From an uncultured Pseudomonadota bacterium (GTDB lineage Bacteria; Pseudomonadota; Gammaproteobacteria; Burkholderiales; SG8-39): a stretch of 64,000 nucleotides of DNA. This document shows, in pieces, positions 44,546 through 55,191 of this stretch. The position numbers and the translations under genes were made by a program. Position 1 is the stretch's first letter, and each line of letters begins with the position of its first letter. Below the pieces are notes generated by a model. The model worked only from the letters and a program-made list of their open reading frames with translations, had not been told where the DNA came from and made no database searches. The stretch lies in NCBI GenBank assembly GCA_903921325.1, contig CAIXPL010000001.1:124001-188000 (forward strand), in the 5' to 3' direction.

Positions 44546-46777
44546 ATGAGTCATCGGCTCCGCATGCGCGGTGTGGTGCGATCATTGCGCGTAAGCCAGA
44601 AATTGTATGGGGCGTTCACCGTCGTGCTGGCAATTTCGGCGATCATCGGCGTGGTCGCCCTCGGCGGCATGTCGCGCACGCGTGCCGAAGCTGCCGTCCT
44701 CGCTTCGAAGTGGTTGCAAGGGGTCGGTTACCTGTCGACCGCGCGTGCTGCGGTACTGGAGTCGCGCGAATTTGAAGTCAAAGTCAGTCGCACCGATGAT
44801 CGTAGCTATCAATCCGAATACGAAGAAAAGCTGCTGGCCGCAGCCAAGGTCGCCAACGCGGCCATGGCTGATTACGCGGGATTGGTCAATACCGATGCTG
44901 AACGCGAACTGAACGGAAAATTCAGCACGCATTGGGCGGAATACCAGGCGGCACAGCAAAAGGTCGTGACACTCGGTCGCGCCAAGCAGGTCCAGGATGC
45001 GACCGATATCAGCGACGGTCTGGCCAGTGCCGCCCTGGAGGATGTCATCAACGACATCGAAGCGCTCACGAAATACAACTTCGAGGGAGGCAAAGCCGGC
45101 GCGGCCAACGCTGAAACCGTCTACGCAATCGCCACACTTGCGGTTGTTCTGCTGCTGGGCGTTGCATTGGTATTTGGTGGTCTGTTCGCCTTTGGCATTA
45201 CACGTTCGATCACGCGCCCTTTGCGCGAGGCGGTGAAGGTGGCAAACGCGGTCGCCAGTGGCGATCTGGATCAGAAAATTGACATGGGCGGCAGCGACGA
45301 AACCGGGCAACTTCTCGCCTCGATGCAGAAGATGGTTGTCACGCTGAAGTCTTTTGTATCAGCGCAAGTCGATATGAAGCATCGCCATGATGAGGGTACG
45401 ATCAGCTACCGAATTGACACCGCACAGTTCTCTGGCAGCTATCGCGCGATGGCCGAGGGCGTCAATGACCTGGTGAGCGCGCATATCGCGGTCAAGATGC
45501 GCGTGGTCGAGGTGGTAAAGCAATACGCGCGGGGCGATCTCACCCAGGACATGGATGAGCTGCCCGGTGAAAAGGCGCAGGTGACCGCAGCAATTCGCAG
45601 CGTCAAGGCAAGCCTGCAATCAGTCAATGGCGAGATCAAGCGGCTGGTGGATGCCGCTGTCATCGGCGATTTCAAGGCGCGTGGCACAGTTGAGAATTTC
45701 AGCCATGACTTTCGCACGATGATCGAAGGACTCAACCGCCTGATGGAGGTGAGCGATAGCGGTCTGAATGCCGTGGTGCGGGTACTGGCGGCGCTGGCAC
45801 AAGGGGACTTGACCGAGAAAATCACGAATCAGTATGAGGGCACCTTCGGCCAGTTAAAGGACGATTCCAACAGGACGGTGGCGAAGCTGACCGAGATCGT
45901 CGAGCAGATTCGCACCTCGACCGATGCCATCAACGCAGCGTCGAAGGAAATCGCGCTGGGCAACAGTGACTTGTCGAACCGTACTGACCAGCAAGCCGGG
46001 TCGCTTGAGAAAACGGCCAGTTCGATGGAGCAGTTGACCAGCACGGTCAAGCAGAACGCGGAGAACGCCAAGCAGGCCAATCAACTGGCCATTGGTGCGA
46101 GCGAAGTGGCGGCGAAGGGGGGGGAGGCGGTCAATCAGGTGGTGACCACAATGGGCTCGATCAACGAGAGCTCGAAGAAGATAGCCGACATCATCAGCGT
46201 GATCGACGGGATTGCCTTTCAGACCAACATTCTGGCCTTGAATGCAGCGGTTGAAGCGGCCAGGGCGGGCGAGCAAGGCAGAGGCTTTGCGGTAGTCGCC
46301 ACCGAAGTGCGAAACCTCGCACAGCGAAGCGCCGCGGCAGCCAGGGAGATCAAGGAGCTGATCGGCGACTCGGTGGAGAAAGTGGGGACTGGAACAAAGC
46401 TCGTAGATCAGGCAGGCAGGACGATGGGCGAGGTGGTTCGGTCCATCAAGCGGGTGACCGACATCATGGCCGAAATTACCGCGGCGTCTCAGGAACAGAG
46501 CGCGGGGATCGAGCAGGTCAATGAGGCGATCACCCAGATGGATGAGGTGACGCAGCAGAACGCGGCGCTCGTGCAGGAAGCGGCGGCGGCGGCTCATTCG
46601 ATGCAAGAGCAGGCCGAGAATCTGTCGCAGGCGGTGGCCACGTTTCGCCTCGAGCGTTCGCCGCCGCAGGGCACGGCGACTGACCGTCGTGCCACGGCCA
46701 GTGTGGGTGCTGTCCTTTGGCGCGCGTCCGGCTCGCCCGTCAGCCCTTTTCAGGGCGAAACGCGCCTCCAGGCCTGA
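44546..46777 (+). CDS. methyl-accepting chemotaxis protein
   Basis: A 743-residue transmembrane chemoreceptor. TM1 is about 20-42, a helical periplasmic domain of about 150 residues follows, and TM2 is about 192-217. A HAMP domain ([21 protein letters not shown]) is followed by two more HAMP-like units ([16 protein letters not shown] and [14 protein letters not shown]), so it has a poly-HAMP relay. The signalling tip [32 protein letters not shown] is perfect. No NWETF-type CheR tail is present. The last 28 bp overlap the convergent DUF2950 gene. Confidence 0.95.
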   Translation: MSHRLRMRGVVRSLRVSQKLYGAFTVVLAISAIIGVVALGGMSRTRAEAAVLASKWLQGVGYLSTARAAVLESREFEVKVSRTDDRSYQSEYEEKLLAAAKVANAAMADYAGLVNTDAERELNGKFSTHWAEYQAAQQKVVTLGRAKQVQDATDISDGLASAALEDVINDIEALTKYNFEGGKAGAANAETVYAIATLAVVLLLGVALVFGGLFAFGITRSITRPLREAVKVANAVASGDLDQKIDMGGSDETGQLLASMQKMVVTLKSFVSAQVDMKHRHDEGTISYRIDTAQFSGSYRAMAEGVNDLVSAHIAVKMRVVEVVKQYARGDLTQDMDELPGEKAQVTAAIRSVKASLQSVNGEIKRLVDAAVIGDFKARGTVENFSHDFRTMIEGLNRLMEVSDSGLNAVVRVLAALAQGDLTEKITNQYEGTFGQLKDDSNRTVAKLTEIVEQIRTSTDAINAASKEIALGNSDLSNRTDQQAGSLEKTASSMEQLTSTVKQNAENAKQANQLAIGASEVAAKGGEAVNQVVTTMGSINESSKKIADIISVIDGIAFQTNILALNAAVEAARAGEQGRGFAVVATEVRNLAQRSAAAAREIKELIGDSVEKVGTGTKLVDQAGRTMGEVVRSIKRVTDIMAEITAASQEQSAGIEQVNEAITQMDEVTQQNAALVQEAAAAAHSMQEQAENLSQAVATFRLERSPPQGTATDRRATASVGAVLWRASGSPVSPFQGETRLQA

Positions 46778-47664
46778 TCAGGGTTGTAGAGTTTGATCGA
46801 ACCAGCGATCTGCTGGGTGTTTGGGCCGAGGTTGCGCTCCCACAGCGTGCCCTCGTTGCTGATCATGAAACTCATCACGCCAGTCTCACCGTAGTGCGCC
46901 GGCCAGGCGAGCAGTGCAAGGCCCGCGGTCATGCGCTTGCCAATCAGGTAGCTGCGGGCACCGCCGGGCGCCTGCGGACCCTGTCCGGTGAGGATTTTGT
47001 AGTGGTAGCCATGATAGCCCTCGCCCGGCCTGGACAAGCCATAGGCCTCACCCAGCGGACTCTCATCACCCAGGCCTGGGCTCCAGATGAGGCCATCGCG
47101 CTTCCCCGGACTGCTGAGCAGCTTTTGCGCATACTCAAGAACGCCATCGCCGTTGCGATCTGCAGTTGCATATTCACGCTGCGCATCGACATAGGCCAGC
47201 GCGGCCTTCATCGCAAAGCGCTCATTGGCCCCAATGCGGCGCTCGGCAATGACCTCGCGGGCACCGATCAGATCAAACCGCCAACGGCCATCACTACCCT
47301 TTAGCAGGGGTATGGGCAGTGTCCAGGGTTCGTTTCCCACTACCAGTTCGCCGCGATTGCCGTTTATGTCCACCTTGCGCGACTGACTGGCCTTTTCCAG
47401 AAAAGCATAGACATCGTCCATGTCCAATTTTTCCTGCGGCAGCAACTGCCGCCAGTCCTTGCCCAGCAGGCGTGGCAGCGCGGCCATGTTGCCGGTGGCC
47501 AGTGCGTCGATCAGGGCGGTGGCGCCGTCCTCTGGCGTGGCAAATGGTACTTGTGACCACGCAGCCACGGGCAGGCACAGCGCCGAGGCCAGAGTGAACG
47601 CACTTAACGCACGCCCGATCGCACGCACAGGCGTGGCACCCACAGCGAAATTGACTTTTTGCAT
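46750..47664 (-). CDS. DUF2950 family secreted protein
   Basis: 304 residues from the ATG at 47664, chosen because it begins a signal peptide ([21 protein letters not shown]). The mature protein has the DUF2950 pattern: [21 protein letters not shown] at the start, [31 protein letters not shown] in the middle, [18 protein letters not shown] and the final [20 protein letters not shown]2950 genes very often stand next to DUF3300 genes, as here (17 bp gap). Periplasmic; function unknown. Confidence 0.88.
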   Translation of the reverse strand: MQKVNFAVGATPVRAIGRALSAFTLASALCLPVAAWSQVPFATPEDGATALIDALATGNMAALPRLLGKDWRQLLPQEKLDMDDVYAFLEKASQSRKVDINGNRGELVVGNEPWTLPIPLLKGSDGRWRFDLIGAREVIAERRIGANERFAMKAALAYVDAQREYATADRNGDGVLEYAQKLLSSPGKRDGLIWSPGLGDESPLGEAYGLSRPGEGYHGYHYKILTGQGPQAPGGARSYLIGKRMTAGLALLAWPAHYGETGVMSFMISNEGTLWERNLGPNTQQIAGSIKLYNPDQAWRRVSP

Positions 47665-47680
47665 GGCGGCTTCCCCGGAT

Positions 47681-48973
47681 CTAACGCAGTTTGCCGGACA
47701 GGTTGCCGGCACCTGCAGGAGCACGCAGCGACGATGCCGCTTCGCGGTGGCCCATCGCTTCGCGGCTGGCTCGCCCGCGCTCAGCGTCTACACGTGAAGC
47801 GTCCGCATTGCGAACGCCCGAGAGTGCGCTCGCCGACCCCGTGCGCTCAGCGGATTGGCCGCGGCTGGCATCGCGTGCGACCTTGCTCGCCTCGCGCTCG
47901 GTACCCTGCACCTGAGCATGAGCGGACGCCGAGTCGGCTCCGCGAGGGCCGCTGCCCGCTTCGCGGCTGGTTCCTTGCAACTGGGCGCGTCCGGCCGCCG
48001 GATCAGCGCCACGCGCCTTCAAGGTCTCCGTGGCTCTGGCACGTTCAGCATCACGGCCGTCCTTGCCGCGATAGGCCTCACGATCCTTGGCACCATCGAG
48101 TTGCTTCTTGCCGTACTGCTCGCGGCTCTTCGCATCACGATAGGGCACGTCGCCACGCCGTTCAGGGTTGTGCACGAACGCCGTGTTGTTGTTCGTGATC
48201 TTCTGATTGACATTGATATTGTTGTAGCGGTTGACGTTGATGTTCACCTCGTTGCGACCCCAACCGATGCCGCCCCACAGGCTGTTGCTCACGCCCACTA
48301 TCGCCGCACCCCAGATAAAACCAGCCACGAACGCCCCACCGCTTGGGGGGTAGTAATACGCAGGCGGCGGCCAGTAATAGGGCGGGTAGCTCGGATACCA
48401 CCAGGTGCCGTACACCACGGTCGGCTGATACACCGGCACGTAGACCGTCTGCGGCTGTGCCGGAGCGATCACAATGACCTGCTTGTTGGCCTCGGTCTGA
48501 ACGCTGACCTGCTGCTGCTGATTGGTGGTCAGATTGCCTGCCTCGTGCGCTTTCTTGCGCAGGAACTGCACCCGATCCATGACGCGCTCCGGGGCGGCCA
48601 GGAAGGCATCACCCAATCGCTGCACGTCACCCGGTTTGTCGCGCATCATCGCAAGGACCTGCGGAAATGCCACAAGGGACTGCACCGAAGGCTCCCACGG
48701 CTTGCCCGCCACTTGTTTGACCGCTGCATCGCCCTTGATGTCGGGATGCCCCTTGGACCACTCGGCCGCCTCCTTCACGTCAGCCGGATAGGTGCTGGCC
48801 ATCAGGATTTGCGACAGCAGGGCGTCCGGGTAGAGCGCAATTGGGGCCAACATCTGGTCCAGCTCTTCATCCTTGAACGCAGCGTCTTGCGCGCGCGCCG
48901 CGGGCACGAGCACGCATGCAAGGAGCAGGCACAGCACCGAAAGGCGCGAGATCCGCGCGGTCCAGAGAGCCAT
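47681..48973 (-). CDS. DUF3300 family secreted protein
   Basis: 430 residues from the ATG at 48973; ATGs at 49003 and 49006 are also possible. After the signal peptide (LSVLCLLLACVLVPAARAQ) comes the DUF3300 domain: LDQMLAPIALYPDALLSQILMASTYPADV, PWEPSVQSLVAFPQVL and the YVPVYQPTVVYGTWWYPSYPPYYWPPPAYYYP stretch rich in Tyr and Pro. The last 170 residues are an Arg/Ala/Glu/Gly low-complexity tail. Co-transcribed with the DUF2950 gene. The role is unknown; an envelope location is likely. Confidence 0.88.
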   Translation of the reverse strand: MALWTARISRLSVLCLLLACVLVPAARAQDAAFKDEELDQMLAPIALYPDALLSQILMASTYPADVKEAAEWSKGHPDIKGDAAVKQVAGKPWEPSVQSLVAFPQVLAMMRDKPGDVQRLGDAFLAAPERVMDRVQFLRKKAHEAGNLTTNQQQQVSVQTEANKQVIVIAPAQPQTVYVPVYQPTVVYGTWWYPSYPPYYWPPPAYYYPPSGGAFVAGFIWGAAIVGVSNSLWGGIGWGRNEVNINVNRYNNINVNQKITNNNTAFVHNPERRGDVPYRDAKSREQYGKKQLDGAKDREAYRGKDGRDAERARATETLKARGADPAAGRAQLQGTSREAGSGPRGADSASAHAQVQGTEREASKVARDASRGQSAERTGSASALSGVRNADASRVDAERGRASREAMGHREAASSLRAPAGAGNLSGKLR

Positions 48974-49292
48974 AATGATCACCAATTTGGAGGAATGGAA
49001 CATCACGATTCACCAGCACAGGTTTTATTCTCGTTCCAATTGGCCTATTTTGTCATCTTATTGCGGCAAGATCATGTCCGCGCTGCCAATGCGCGGATCG
49101 TTCCGGGCCATTTTCTCGGCGTAGCCGCGTGCCAGAGCCATGCGCCCCTGCGCTTTGTTAAAAAACACCAGCCTTGGGGAATTGGCACGTGCGAATCATC
49201 CTGCTTTCGAAGGACCAGCCTGCATGGCCGATGGGTCGGAATCCCGCTCGGGTGGGGGACGGGAGAGGCCGACCGAGGCTGGCAATCCGCGC

Positions 49293-49898
49293 TTAGCGTT
49301 TAGCCGAATTCGGCGTCGGTGTGACGGCGAGCGCAACGGCTTCGGAATAGACGGCCTCAACCTGGTCGCCTTTTTTCACAACGGTAAAGTGGTCCTGATT
49401 GCGGACTTTGAGTTCAACCTCGCGGCCGGCCGGGCCTCTGAGCGTGATGGTGCTCTTGACCGGGTCAACTGCAACGACATCGGCAATCACCGCGACCGCA
49501 TGTGCAGCGGCAGCTGCCGGTCGCGCACCGGGCTCCGCGCGCATTGCTCCTGCCGCACCGCCTGCATCAGACGGTGCGCGCGTCTTCTTCAACTCGAGCG
49601 TAAGGGCTTCCTGGTACCTGACCGTTACGTTATCGCCAACCTGAATCTGGGCAAAATTTCTAACCTCGTCGCCACAGACGATGTCGAGCAAACGCCCCTG
49701 GGGTCCCTTCAGCGTCACGGTGCGTGTTGCTGCATGGATTTCAACGACGGTGGCGGCAGCCTCGATGACAGAAACGGCGGCGACCTTGCCCGGTTCGCTC
49801 GAGACGACGGTCGCGCCCTGCGGCGCCATGGGCTGGGCATGGGCGAGCGGGCAGCCGACAGTAACGGTGGCGATCAAAAGCGGAATGAGTTTACGCAT
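49293..49898 (-). CDS. periplasmic protein with a duplicated beta domain
   Basis: 201 residues from the ATG at 49898, beginning with a signal peptide (MRKLIPLLIATVTVGCPLAHAQ). Two copies of a domain of about 55 residues are visible: one with ATRTVTLKGPQGRLLDIV and FAQIQVGDNVTVRYQEALTLEL, the other with VKSTITLRGPAGREVELKV and FTVVKKGDQVEAVYSEAVALAV. They are separated by an Ala-rich linker (about 125-145). Each copy looks like a small beta-barrel. No family name is certain. Stands alone. Confidence 0.7.
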   Translation of the reverse strand: MRKLIPLLIATVTVGCPLAHAQPMAPQGATVVSSEPGKVAAVSVIEAAATVVEIHAATRTVTLKGPQGRLLDIVCGDEVRNFAQIQVGDNVTVRYQEALTLELKKTRAPSDAGGAAGAMRAEPGARPAAAAAHAVAVIADVVAVDPVKSTITLRGPAGREVELKVRNQDHFTVVKKGDQVEAVYSEAVALAVTPTPNSAKR

Positions 49899-50052
49899 GG
49901 CAACGCTCCAGTTGATTGAGCGCCAAATATACCGCATCGGCCCCTCGTTCAATGTTGCGTGTCTCTGACACCCTGCACGTCATTCGCGACGGCCATGAAC
50001 CGGCGCAATTCATGCTTGCGCTACGATCTTGCTGAACTTTGAGGAAACTGGC

Positions 50053-51438
50053 ATGGAACCTTTGCTTCTGCACGCAGACCACTTGCTCACCATGGACGCG
50101 GACAACAGCATCATCAGTGACGCCGCCATTCTGGTTGATTCGCGGGGCCGAATTGGCGCTCTCGGTCCGGCCAGCGCGGTTTTGCCCGCGCATCCGGGCG
50201 TGCCCGTGCGGCGCCTGAAGGACCGCTTGGTCATGCCGGGGCTGATCAATACCCATGCGCATTCGGGGCTGCTGCGTGGCACCGCCGAGGGCTTGCCGGT
50301 GTGGGACTGGCTACAGCAATACATCGATCCGATGCATCGGGTGGTGAGCCCCGAGGACGCCGAGATCGCTTCCCGCCTGTGCTACGCGGAGTCCTTGCTC
50401 TCGGGCACCACCACCATCGTTGACATGTGGCGTCACATGGAAGGTGGCGCGCGTGCTGCCAGCGACCTTGGCATCCGCGCCGTACTGGTGCCTTATGTGG
50501 CGGAGCATCCGGATCACGATTATTTCGAAACACTGGATACCAATGAAGCGCTGATCGAGCAATGGCACGGTGGCGCCAATGGGCGGGTGCAGGTATGGGT
50601 CGGCCTGGAGCACATGTTCTACGCGACGGCACCCGCGTGGCGTCGCGCCATCGAGATCAGCCAGCGCCATGGCGTGGGATTCCACACCCACAGCAATGAG
50701 AGCCGGTTTGATGTCGAGGAAACCCAGCGACGTTACGGCATGCGCCCGATTGAGGCGCTGGAGTCCTTCGGACTGCTTGATGCGCCCAAAACGCTGCTCG
50801 CGCATTGCGTGTGGTTATCGGACGATGAAATCGCAATCCTTGCGCGCCGCAACATCGGGGTGGCGCATAACCCGGTGAGCAATATGAAACTTGCCAGCGG
50901 CGCCGCGCGGGTTGAGGCCATGCTGGCCGCCGGCATCAACGTCGGGCTGGGCACCGACGGAGAGAAGGAGAACAACAATCTGGACATGTTCGAGGAGATG
51001 AAGGTCGCCTCGCTCCTGGCAAAGCTCAGCAAACTGGACGCGGCCGCCCTCGATGCGTGGTCGGTTTGCCGCATGGCAACCATCAACGGTGCGCGTGCGC
51101 TCGGGCTTGATGCGGACATCGGTTCACTGGAGATCGGAAAGGGCGCCGATATGATTGCGCTACGCACAGATACGCCGCGGATGACACCGTTGCTGGGCGG
51201 GCAGGGTGGCAACCTGCACCACAACCTCGTCCATGCCGTGCGCGGTGGCGATGTCACCAACACGATGGTGGCTGGCCAGATGGTGGTCGAAGAAGGGCAA
51301 TTGGTGTGTGCTGATCTGCAGTCACTGATTGCCGACGCAAACCGCGTTGTGCCTGGTCTGTTCCGGCGCCGCGCAGAGTGGCTGGGAACGCACAGCGCAG
51401 TCCACCGCGGCGACGCAATGCCGGGGCCGGGGATTTAG
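50053..51438 (+). CDS. amidohydrolase, SAH deaminase / chlorohydrolase (AtzA/TrzN) group
   Basis: 461 residues from the ATG with GAGG 8 bases upstream (an upstream TTG is less likely). Metal-site motifs are all present: INTHAHSGLLRG (HxH), GFHTHSNES, TLLAHCVWLSDDE and LGTDGEKENNNLDMFEEM (the Asp ligand). This subgroup deaminates S-adenosylhomocysteine or adenosine analogues or removes groups from triazines. The convergent Bug binding-protein gene downstream suggests catabolism of an imported nitrogen compound, but that is inference. Confidence 0.88.
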   Translation: MEPLLLHADHLLTMDADNSIISDAAILVDSRGRIGALGPASAVLPAHPGVPVRRLKDRLVMPGLINTHAHSGLLRGTAEGLPVWDWLQQYIDPMHRVVSPEDAEIASRLCYAESLLSGTTTIVDMWRHMEGGARAASDLGIRAVLVPYVAEHPDHDYFETLDTNEALIEQWHGGANGRVQVWVGLEHMFYATAPAWRRAIEISQRHGVGFHTHSNESRFDVEETQRRYGMRPIEALESFGLLDAPKTLLAHCVWLSDDEIAILARRNIGVAHNPVSNMKLASGAARVEAMLAAGINVGLGTDGEKENNNLDMFEEMKVASLLAKLSKLDAAALDAWSVCRMATINGARALGLDADIGSLEIGKGADMIALRTDTPRMTPLLGGQGGNLHHNLVHAVRGGDVTNTMVAGQMVVEEGQLVCADLQSLIADANRVVPGLFRRRAEWLGTHSAVHRGDAMPGPGI

Positions 51439-51514
51439 GGCAGATCGGTTCGTGTCGATGCCCTTCACGGTCTGGTGCATCGGCGTCCTGGCGACACAGG
51501 GGCACGCACCGCGC

Positions 51515-52483
51515 TCAGTCGAACTTGAGCCCGCGGTCGCGCGCGAGTTTCTGCCACCGTGCGACTTCGTCTTCAATTTGCAAGGCGAATTGCTCGGGTG
51601 AGTTGCCAACGATTTCGTTACCCATTGCGATGAGCTTTTCGCGAACGTCTGCTTGCGCCAGCACGCGCACCAACTCGCGGTGCAAGCGTTCAATGATCGC
51701 GCGTGGCGTGCCGGCGGGTGCAAGCCAGCCAAAAAAAACCGTCGCTTCAAATCCCGGATAGCCCGATTCCGCGATGGTCGGCAGTTCGGGGAACAGCGGT
51801 GTTCGAGTCGTCGTGCCAACCGCCAGCGCCTTTAGACGGCCCGCCTTGAAATGGGGTGCAGAGGTAGTGATGACATCGAACAGGACCTGCGTCTGTCCGC
51901 TGACGGTCGCAAGCACTGCGGGGGCACCCCCTTTGAACGCGACATGCACGATGTCAATGCCTGCCATGTCCTTGAACAACTCAGCGGCAAGATGGCTCGA
52001 GCTGCCCGAGCCATAGGAGGCATAGTTGAGCTTTCCCGGAGAGGCTTTGGCGAGCGCCACCAGTTCGCGCACGCTGTTGGCTTGAACCGACGGATGAACA
52101 ATCAGAATATAAGGCGTGCGCACCAGCATTGTGATCGGCGCGAAATCGCGCAGCGGATCGTAGGGCAGATTCGGATAGACCGCTGCATTGCCACCATGCG
52201 TGCTGCCGCTGCCCTGCAGCAGGGTGTACCCGTCCGGAGCTGCCTTGGCGACGGCATCGGCGCCGATACTGCCCCCGGCGCCGGCGCGGTTCTCCACCAC
52301 CACGGGTTGTCGGAGCGCTATCGACAATTTCTCGGCGACGACCCGTGCGGTGAGGTCATTGGTTGCGCCGGCAGGGAACGGTACGATGACGTGTACGGGG
52401 CGCTCAGGCCAGGATTGTGCATCAGCGCAAAGAGAGATCAGGCATAGGATCGACGCAAGAACTGTGCTCATTCGTGCTATCAC
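51515..52483 (-). CDS. Bug/TctC family periplasmic solute-binding protein
   Basis: A 322-residue Bug protein with a signal peptide (STVLASILCLISLCADAQ), then SWPERPVHVIVPFPAGATNDLTAR, VVENRAGAGGSIGADAVAKAAPDGYTLL and ELPTIAESGYPGFEA, all hallmarks. Convergent with the amidohydrolase, 76 bp apart. The third member of this family in the window and not closely similar to the pair at 12.8-14.9 kb. The ligand is unknown. Confidence 0.92.
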   Translation of the reverse strand: MIARMSTVLASILCLISLCADAQSWPERPVHVIVPFPAGATNDLTARVVAEKLSIALRQPVVVENRAGAGGSIGADAVAKAAPDGYTLLQGSGSTHGGNAAVYPNLPYDPLRDFAPITMLVRTPYILIVHPSVQANSVRELVALAKASPGKLNYASYGSGSSSHLAAELFKDMAGIDIVHVAFKGGAPAVLATVSGQTQVLFDVITTSAPHFKAGRLKALAVGTTTRTPLFPELPTIAESGYPGFEATVFFGWLAPAGTPRAIIERLHRELVRVLAQADVREKLIAMGNEIVGNSPEQFALQIEDEVARWQKLARDRGLKFD

Positions 52484-52740
52484 CGCGGCATCTTCCTAGT
52501 GAAATTGCGCATGGCCACGCGCGCATTGACTGCGCTGCCTGCAATGATTACATTATGCACACCGCGCGCCGTTGATCGCCCTGGATAAGGTGGACCCCCT
52601 GGAGATTCCCCACCCGCAGATTTTGAGGCAATATATGAACTGCGCCGGGGGGATCACAGGAAAGCCACCTGACTTGAACCCCACAGCCTCTGCGATTCCT
52701 TGAGCGATTCAAAAACGCAATGGAAAGGAAAATAACTGCC

Positions 52741-55152
52741 ATGTTCAATCGATTAATGCGTTTCAGAGAATCTGATACCGCCATATCCGGCGTTGCTGCC
52801 CTTGTTTTTGTATTGGGATCGTTCGCGTTACCGGCAGCGGCGCAGGAAGTTCTGCCGTTTCCACCGACACCTTCTGCCTCAACGGCAGGGCTGACGATGC
52901 AGGACTCGGTTTACCAGAGGCGTGTTACGCCTTCACGCTTGAAACCGGGTGCGCCCAACGTCCTCATCATCCTGATGGATGACGTCGGGCCGGGAGTGGC
53001 CTCGACCTACGGTGGTGAAGTCAAGACGCCGGTGCTTGATCGCGTTGCGAATTCGGGGATTTCGTACAATCGCTTCCATTCCACGGCGATGTGTTCGCCC
53101 ACTCGTGCGTCTCTGCTCACGGGCCGCAATCACACCCGAGTTGGAAACGGCCAGGTTGCCGAACTTGCCAATGACTGGGATGGCTTCAGCGGCGTTATAC
53201 CCAAGTCGTCGGCGACGATGGCAGAAGTGCTCAAGAACTACGGCTACAACACGGCAGCCTTTGGCAAGTGGCACAACACGCCGGCCGCGGATACGACCGC
53301 CAAGGGGCCGTTCGACTTCTGGCCCACGGGCTACGGTTTTCAGCACTTTTACGGATTTCTTGGCGGTGAAGCTTCGCAATACGAGCCAAAGCTCATACTC
53401 AACACCACCGCACTCGAGCATGTCCCCAAGACCTCGGGCGGCCACAATTATTACCATCTGACCGAGGACCTCGCCGACAACGCCATCCACTGGCTCCGCG
53501 AGCAGCAGGCGTTTGCCCCTGACAAGCCGTTCTTTATGTACTGGGCGCCCGGTGCAGCGCACGGACCGCACCACGTGATGAAGGAATGGGCGGACAAATA
53601 CAAGGGCAAGTTCGACGATGGTTGGGACAAGTATCGCGAACGTGTCTTCGCGAATGCAAAAGCCAAGGGCTGGATCCCGCAGAACGCGCAATTGACCCCC
53701 CGCCACCCTACGATGGCGGCATGGGATTCGATTCCCGAAGCCGAGAAGCCTTTCCAACGCCGACTCATGGAAGTCTGGGCGGGTTTCCTCGAGCACGCTG
53801 ATTACAACGCCGGTCGATTGATCGATGAGATCGCGGCCCAGGGCAAACTCGATAACACCATCGTGATCTATGTGATGGGCGACAATGGCAGCTCGGCGGA
53901 AGGTCAGAACGGCACCATTTCTGAATTTCTCGCCCAGAACGGCATCCCCACGACGATCGATCAGCACATCAAGGTGATGAACGACCTCGGCGGGCTGGAT
54001 GTCCTCGGTGCCCCGAAAGCCGACAATATGTATCACGCTGGCTGGGCATGGGCCGGCAGCACGCCCTACAAGGGGACCAAACTCCAGGGTTCCCACTTCG
54101 GCGGCATACGCCAGAATATGGCGATATCCTGGCCCGCCAAGATCAAGCACGACGACACGCCGCGCGCGCAGTTCCATCACGTCATCGACATCGTGCCGAC
54201 GATCTACGAGACCGCTGGGATCACGCCACCACGCAGCGTCAATGGTGTCGAACAGACTCCAATCGACGGCGTCAGCATGGCCTACACGTTTGCCGACGCG
54301 AAGGCCAGGGATCGCCGCACGACGCAGTTCTTCGACATCATGGGTAGCCGAGGAATTTACAGCAACGGCTGGTTTGCCAGCGCTTTTGGCCTGCGCACCC
54401 CGTGGGTCCCGGGAGTGACGCCAGGTAGCAAGGACTGGACTCCGGAGAACGACGCCTGGGAACTGTACAACCTCAACGAGGACTGGAGTCAAGCCAACGA
54501 CCTCGCCGCCAAGATGCCAGAGAAGCTCGCGCAGATGAAAAGCCTGTTTCTCATTGAATCGACCAAGAACCTGAATCTCCCCATCGGCGGGGGTATGTGG
54601 TCGACGGTGTTGTTGCACCCGGAGGACGCACCGACCTCACCCTATAAGGAGTGGACCTTCTCGGGCCCCATCAGCCTGGTGCCGGAACCAACGGCACCGA
54701 AGATCGGCAAAGCGGACAACACGGTCAGCATGGACCTGGACGTGCCAGCCAATGCGAATGGCGTTCTTTACTCGATCGGTGGCTATGGCGGCGGGCTAGC
54801 CTGCTTTGTCAAGGACGGCGTGCTCAACTATGAATACAACCTGTTCATGATGAACCGCACCAAGATCTCGTCAAAAGAGAAACTCCCGACCGGCAAGGTG
54901 AAGATTGAGGTTCAGGAGAGGTTCACCGCGCCTAGACCCGGCAGTCCGATCGATGTGACCATGAAAGTGAACGGCAAGATTGTGGCGCAAGGCCAGGTTC
55001 CGGTTTCGGTAGCCAGTTTCTGGACGAACAATGACGGCTTTGACATCGGCAGCGACCTCGGCTCACCGGTTTCCGCCGATTACTTCGACCAGGCACCGTT
55101 CTATTTCAACGGCAGCATCGTCACGACAAAGATTGCGTATCCAAAGAAGTAG
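52741..55152 (+). CDS. periplasmic arylsulfatase
   Basis: 803 residues from the ATG at 52741 (AGGA 11 bases upstream; an in-frame ATG at 52720 is also possible). Signal peptide GVAALVFVLGSFALPAAAQ. Type I sulfatase features: NVLIILMDDVGPG with two metal-binding Asp, and MCSPTRASLLTGR, where Cys118 is the residue converted to formylglycine by FGE. Further motifs are GKWHN and the late IYVMGDNGSSAEG-like stretch. It hydrolyses sulfate esters in the periplasm. The C-terminal 130 residues form an extra beta-rich domain. The next gene, a multiheme cytochrome, starts 40 bp downstream. Confidence 0.93.
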   Translation: MFNRLMRFRESDTAISGVAALVFVLGSFALPAAAQEVLPFPPTPSASTAGLTMQDSVYQRRVTPSRLKPGAPNVLIILMDDVGPGVASTYGGEVKTPVLDRVANSGISYNRFHSTAMCSPTRASLLTGRNHTRVGNGQVAELANDWDGFSGVIPKSSATMAEVLKNYGYNTAAFGKWHNTPAADTTAKGPFDFWPTGYGFQHFYGFLGGEASQYEPKLILNTTALEHVPKTSGGHNYYHLTEDLADNAIHWLREQQAFAPDKPFFMYWAPGAAHGPHHVMKEWADKYKGKFDDGWDKYRERVFANAKAKGWIPQNAQLTPRHPTMAAWDSIPEAEKPFQRRLMEVWAGFLEHADYNAGRLIDEIAAQGKLDNTIVIYVMGDNGSSAEGQNGTISEFLAQNGIPTTIDQHIKVMNDLGGLDVLGAPKADNMYHAGWAWAGSTPYKGTKLQGSHFGGIRQNMAISWPAKIKHDDTPRAQFHHVIDIVPTIYETAGITPPRSVNGVEQTPIDGVSMAYTFADAKARDRRTTQFFDIMGSRGIYSNGWFASAFGLRTPWVPGVTPGSKDWTPENDAWELYNLNEDWSQANDLAAKMPEKLAQMKSLFLIESTKNLNLPIGGGMWSTVLLHPEDAPTSPYKEWTFSGPISLVPEPTAPKIGKADNTVSMDLDVPANANGVLYSIGGYGGGLACFVKDGVLNYEYNLFMMNRTKISSKEKLPTGKVKIEVQERFTAPRPGSPIDVTMKVNGKIVAQGQVPVSVASFWTNNDGFDIGSDLGSPVSADYFDQAPFYFNGSIVTTKIAYPKK

Positions 55153-55191
55153 GGATCAGGCAAGCGTTCGTCCATCACAACAATCGGCGCC

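Noticed and set aside
47855-49303. 482-codon plus-strand frame across the DUF3300 gene
   Set aside because: Shadow of the low-complexity Arg/Ala tail and Tyr/Pro region; DUF3300 with its signal peptide is the real gene.
52933-54618. 561-codon open frame opposite the arylsulfatase
   Set aside because: Antisense shadow; His/Arg/Val-rich without domains, and the sulfatase motifs are all on the plus strand.
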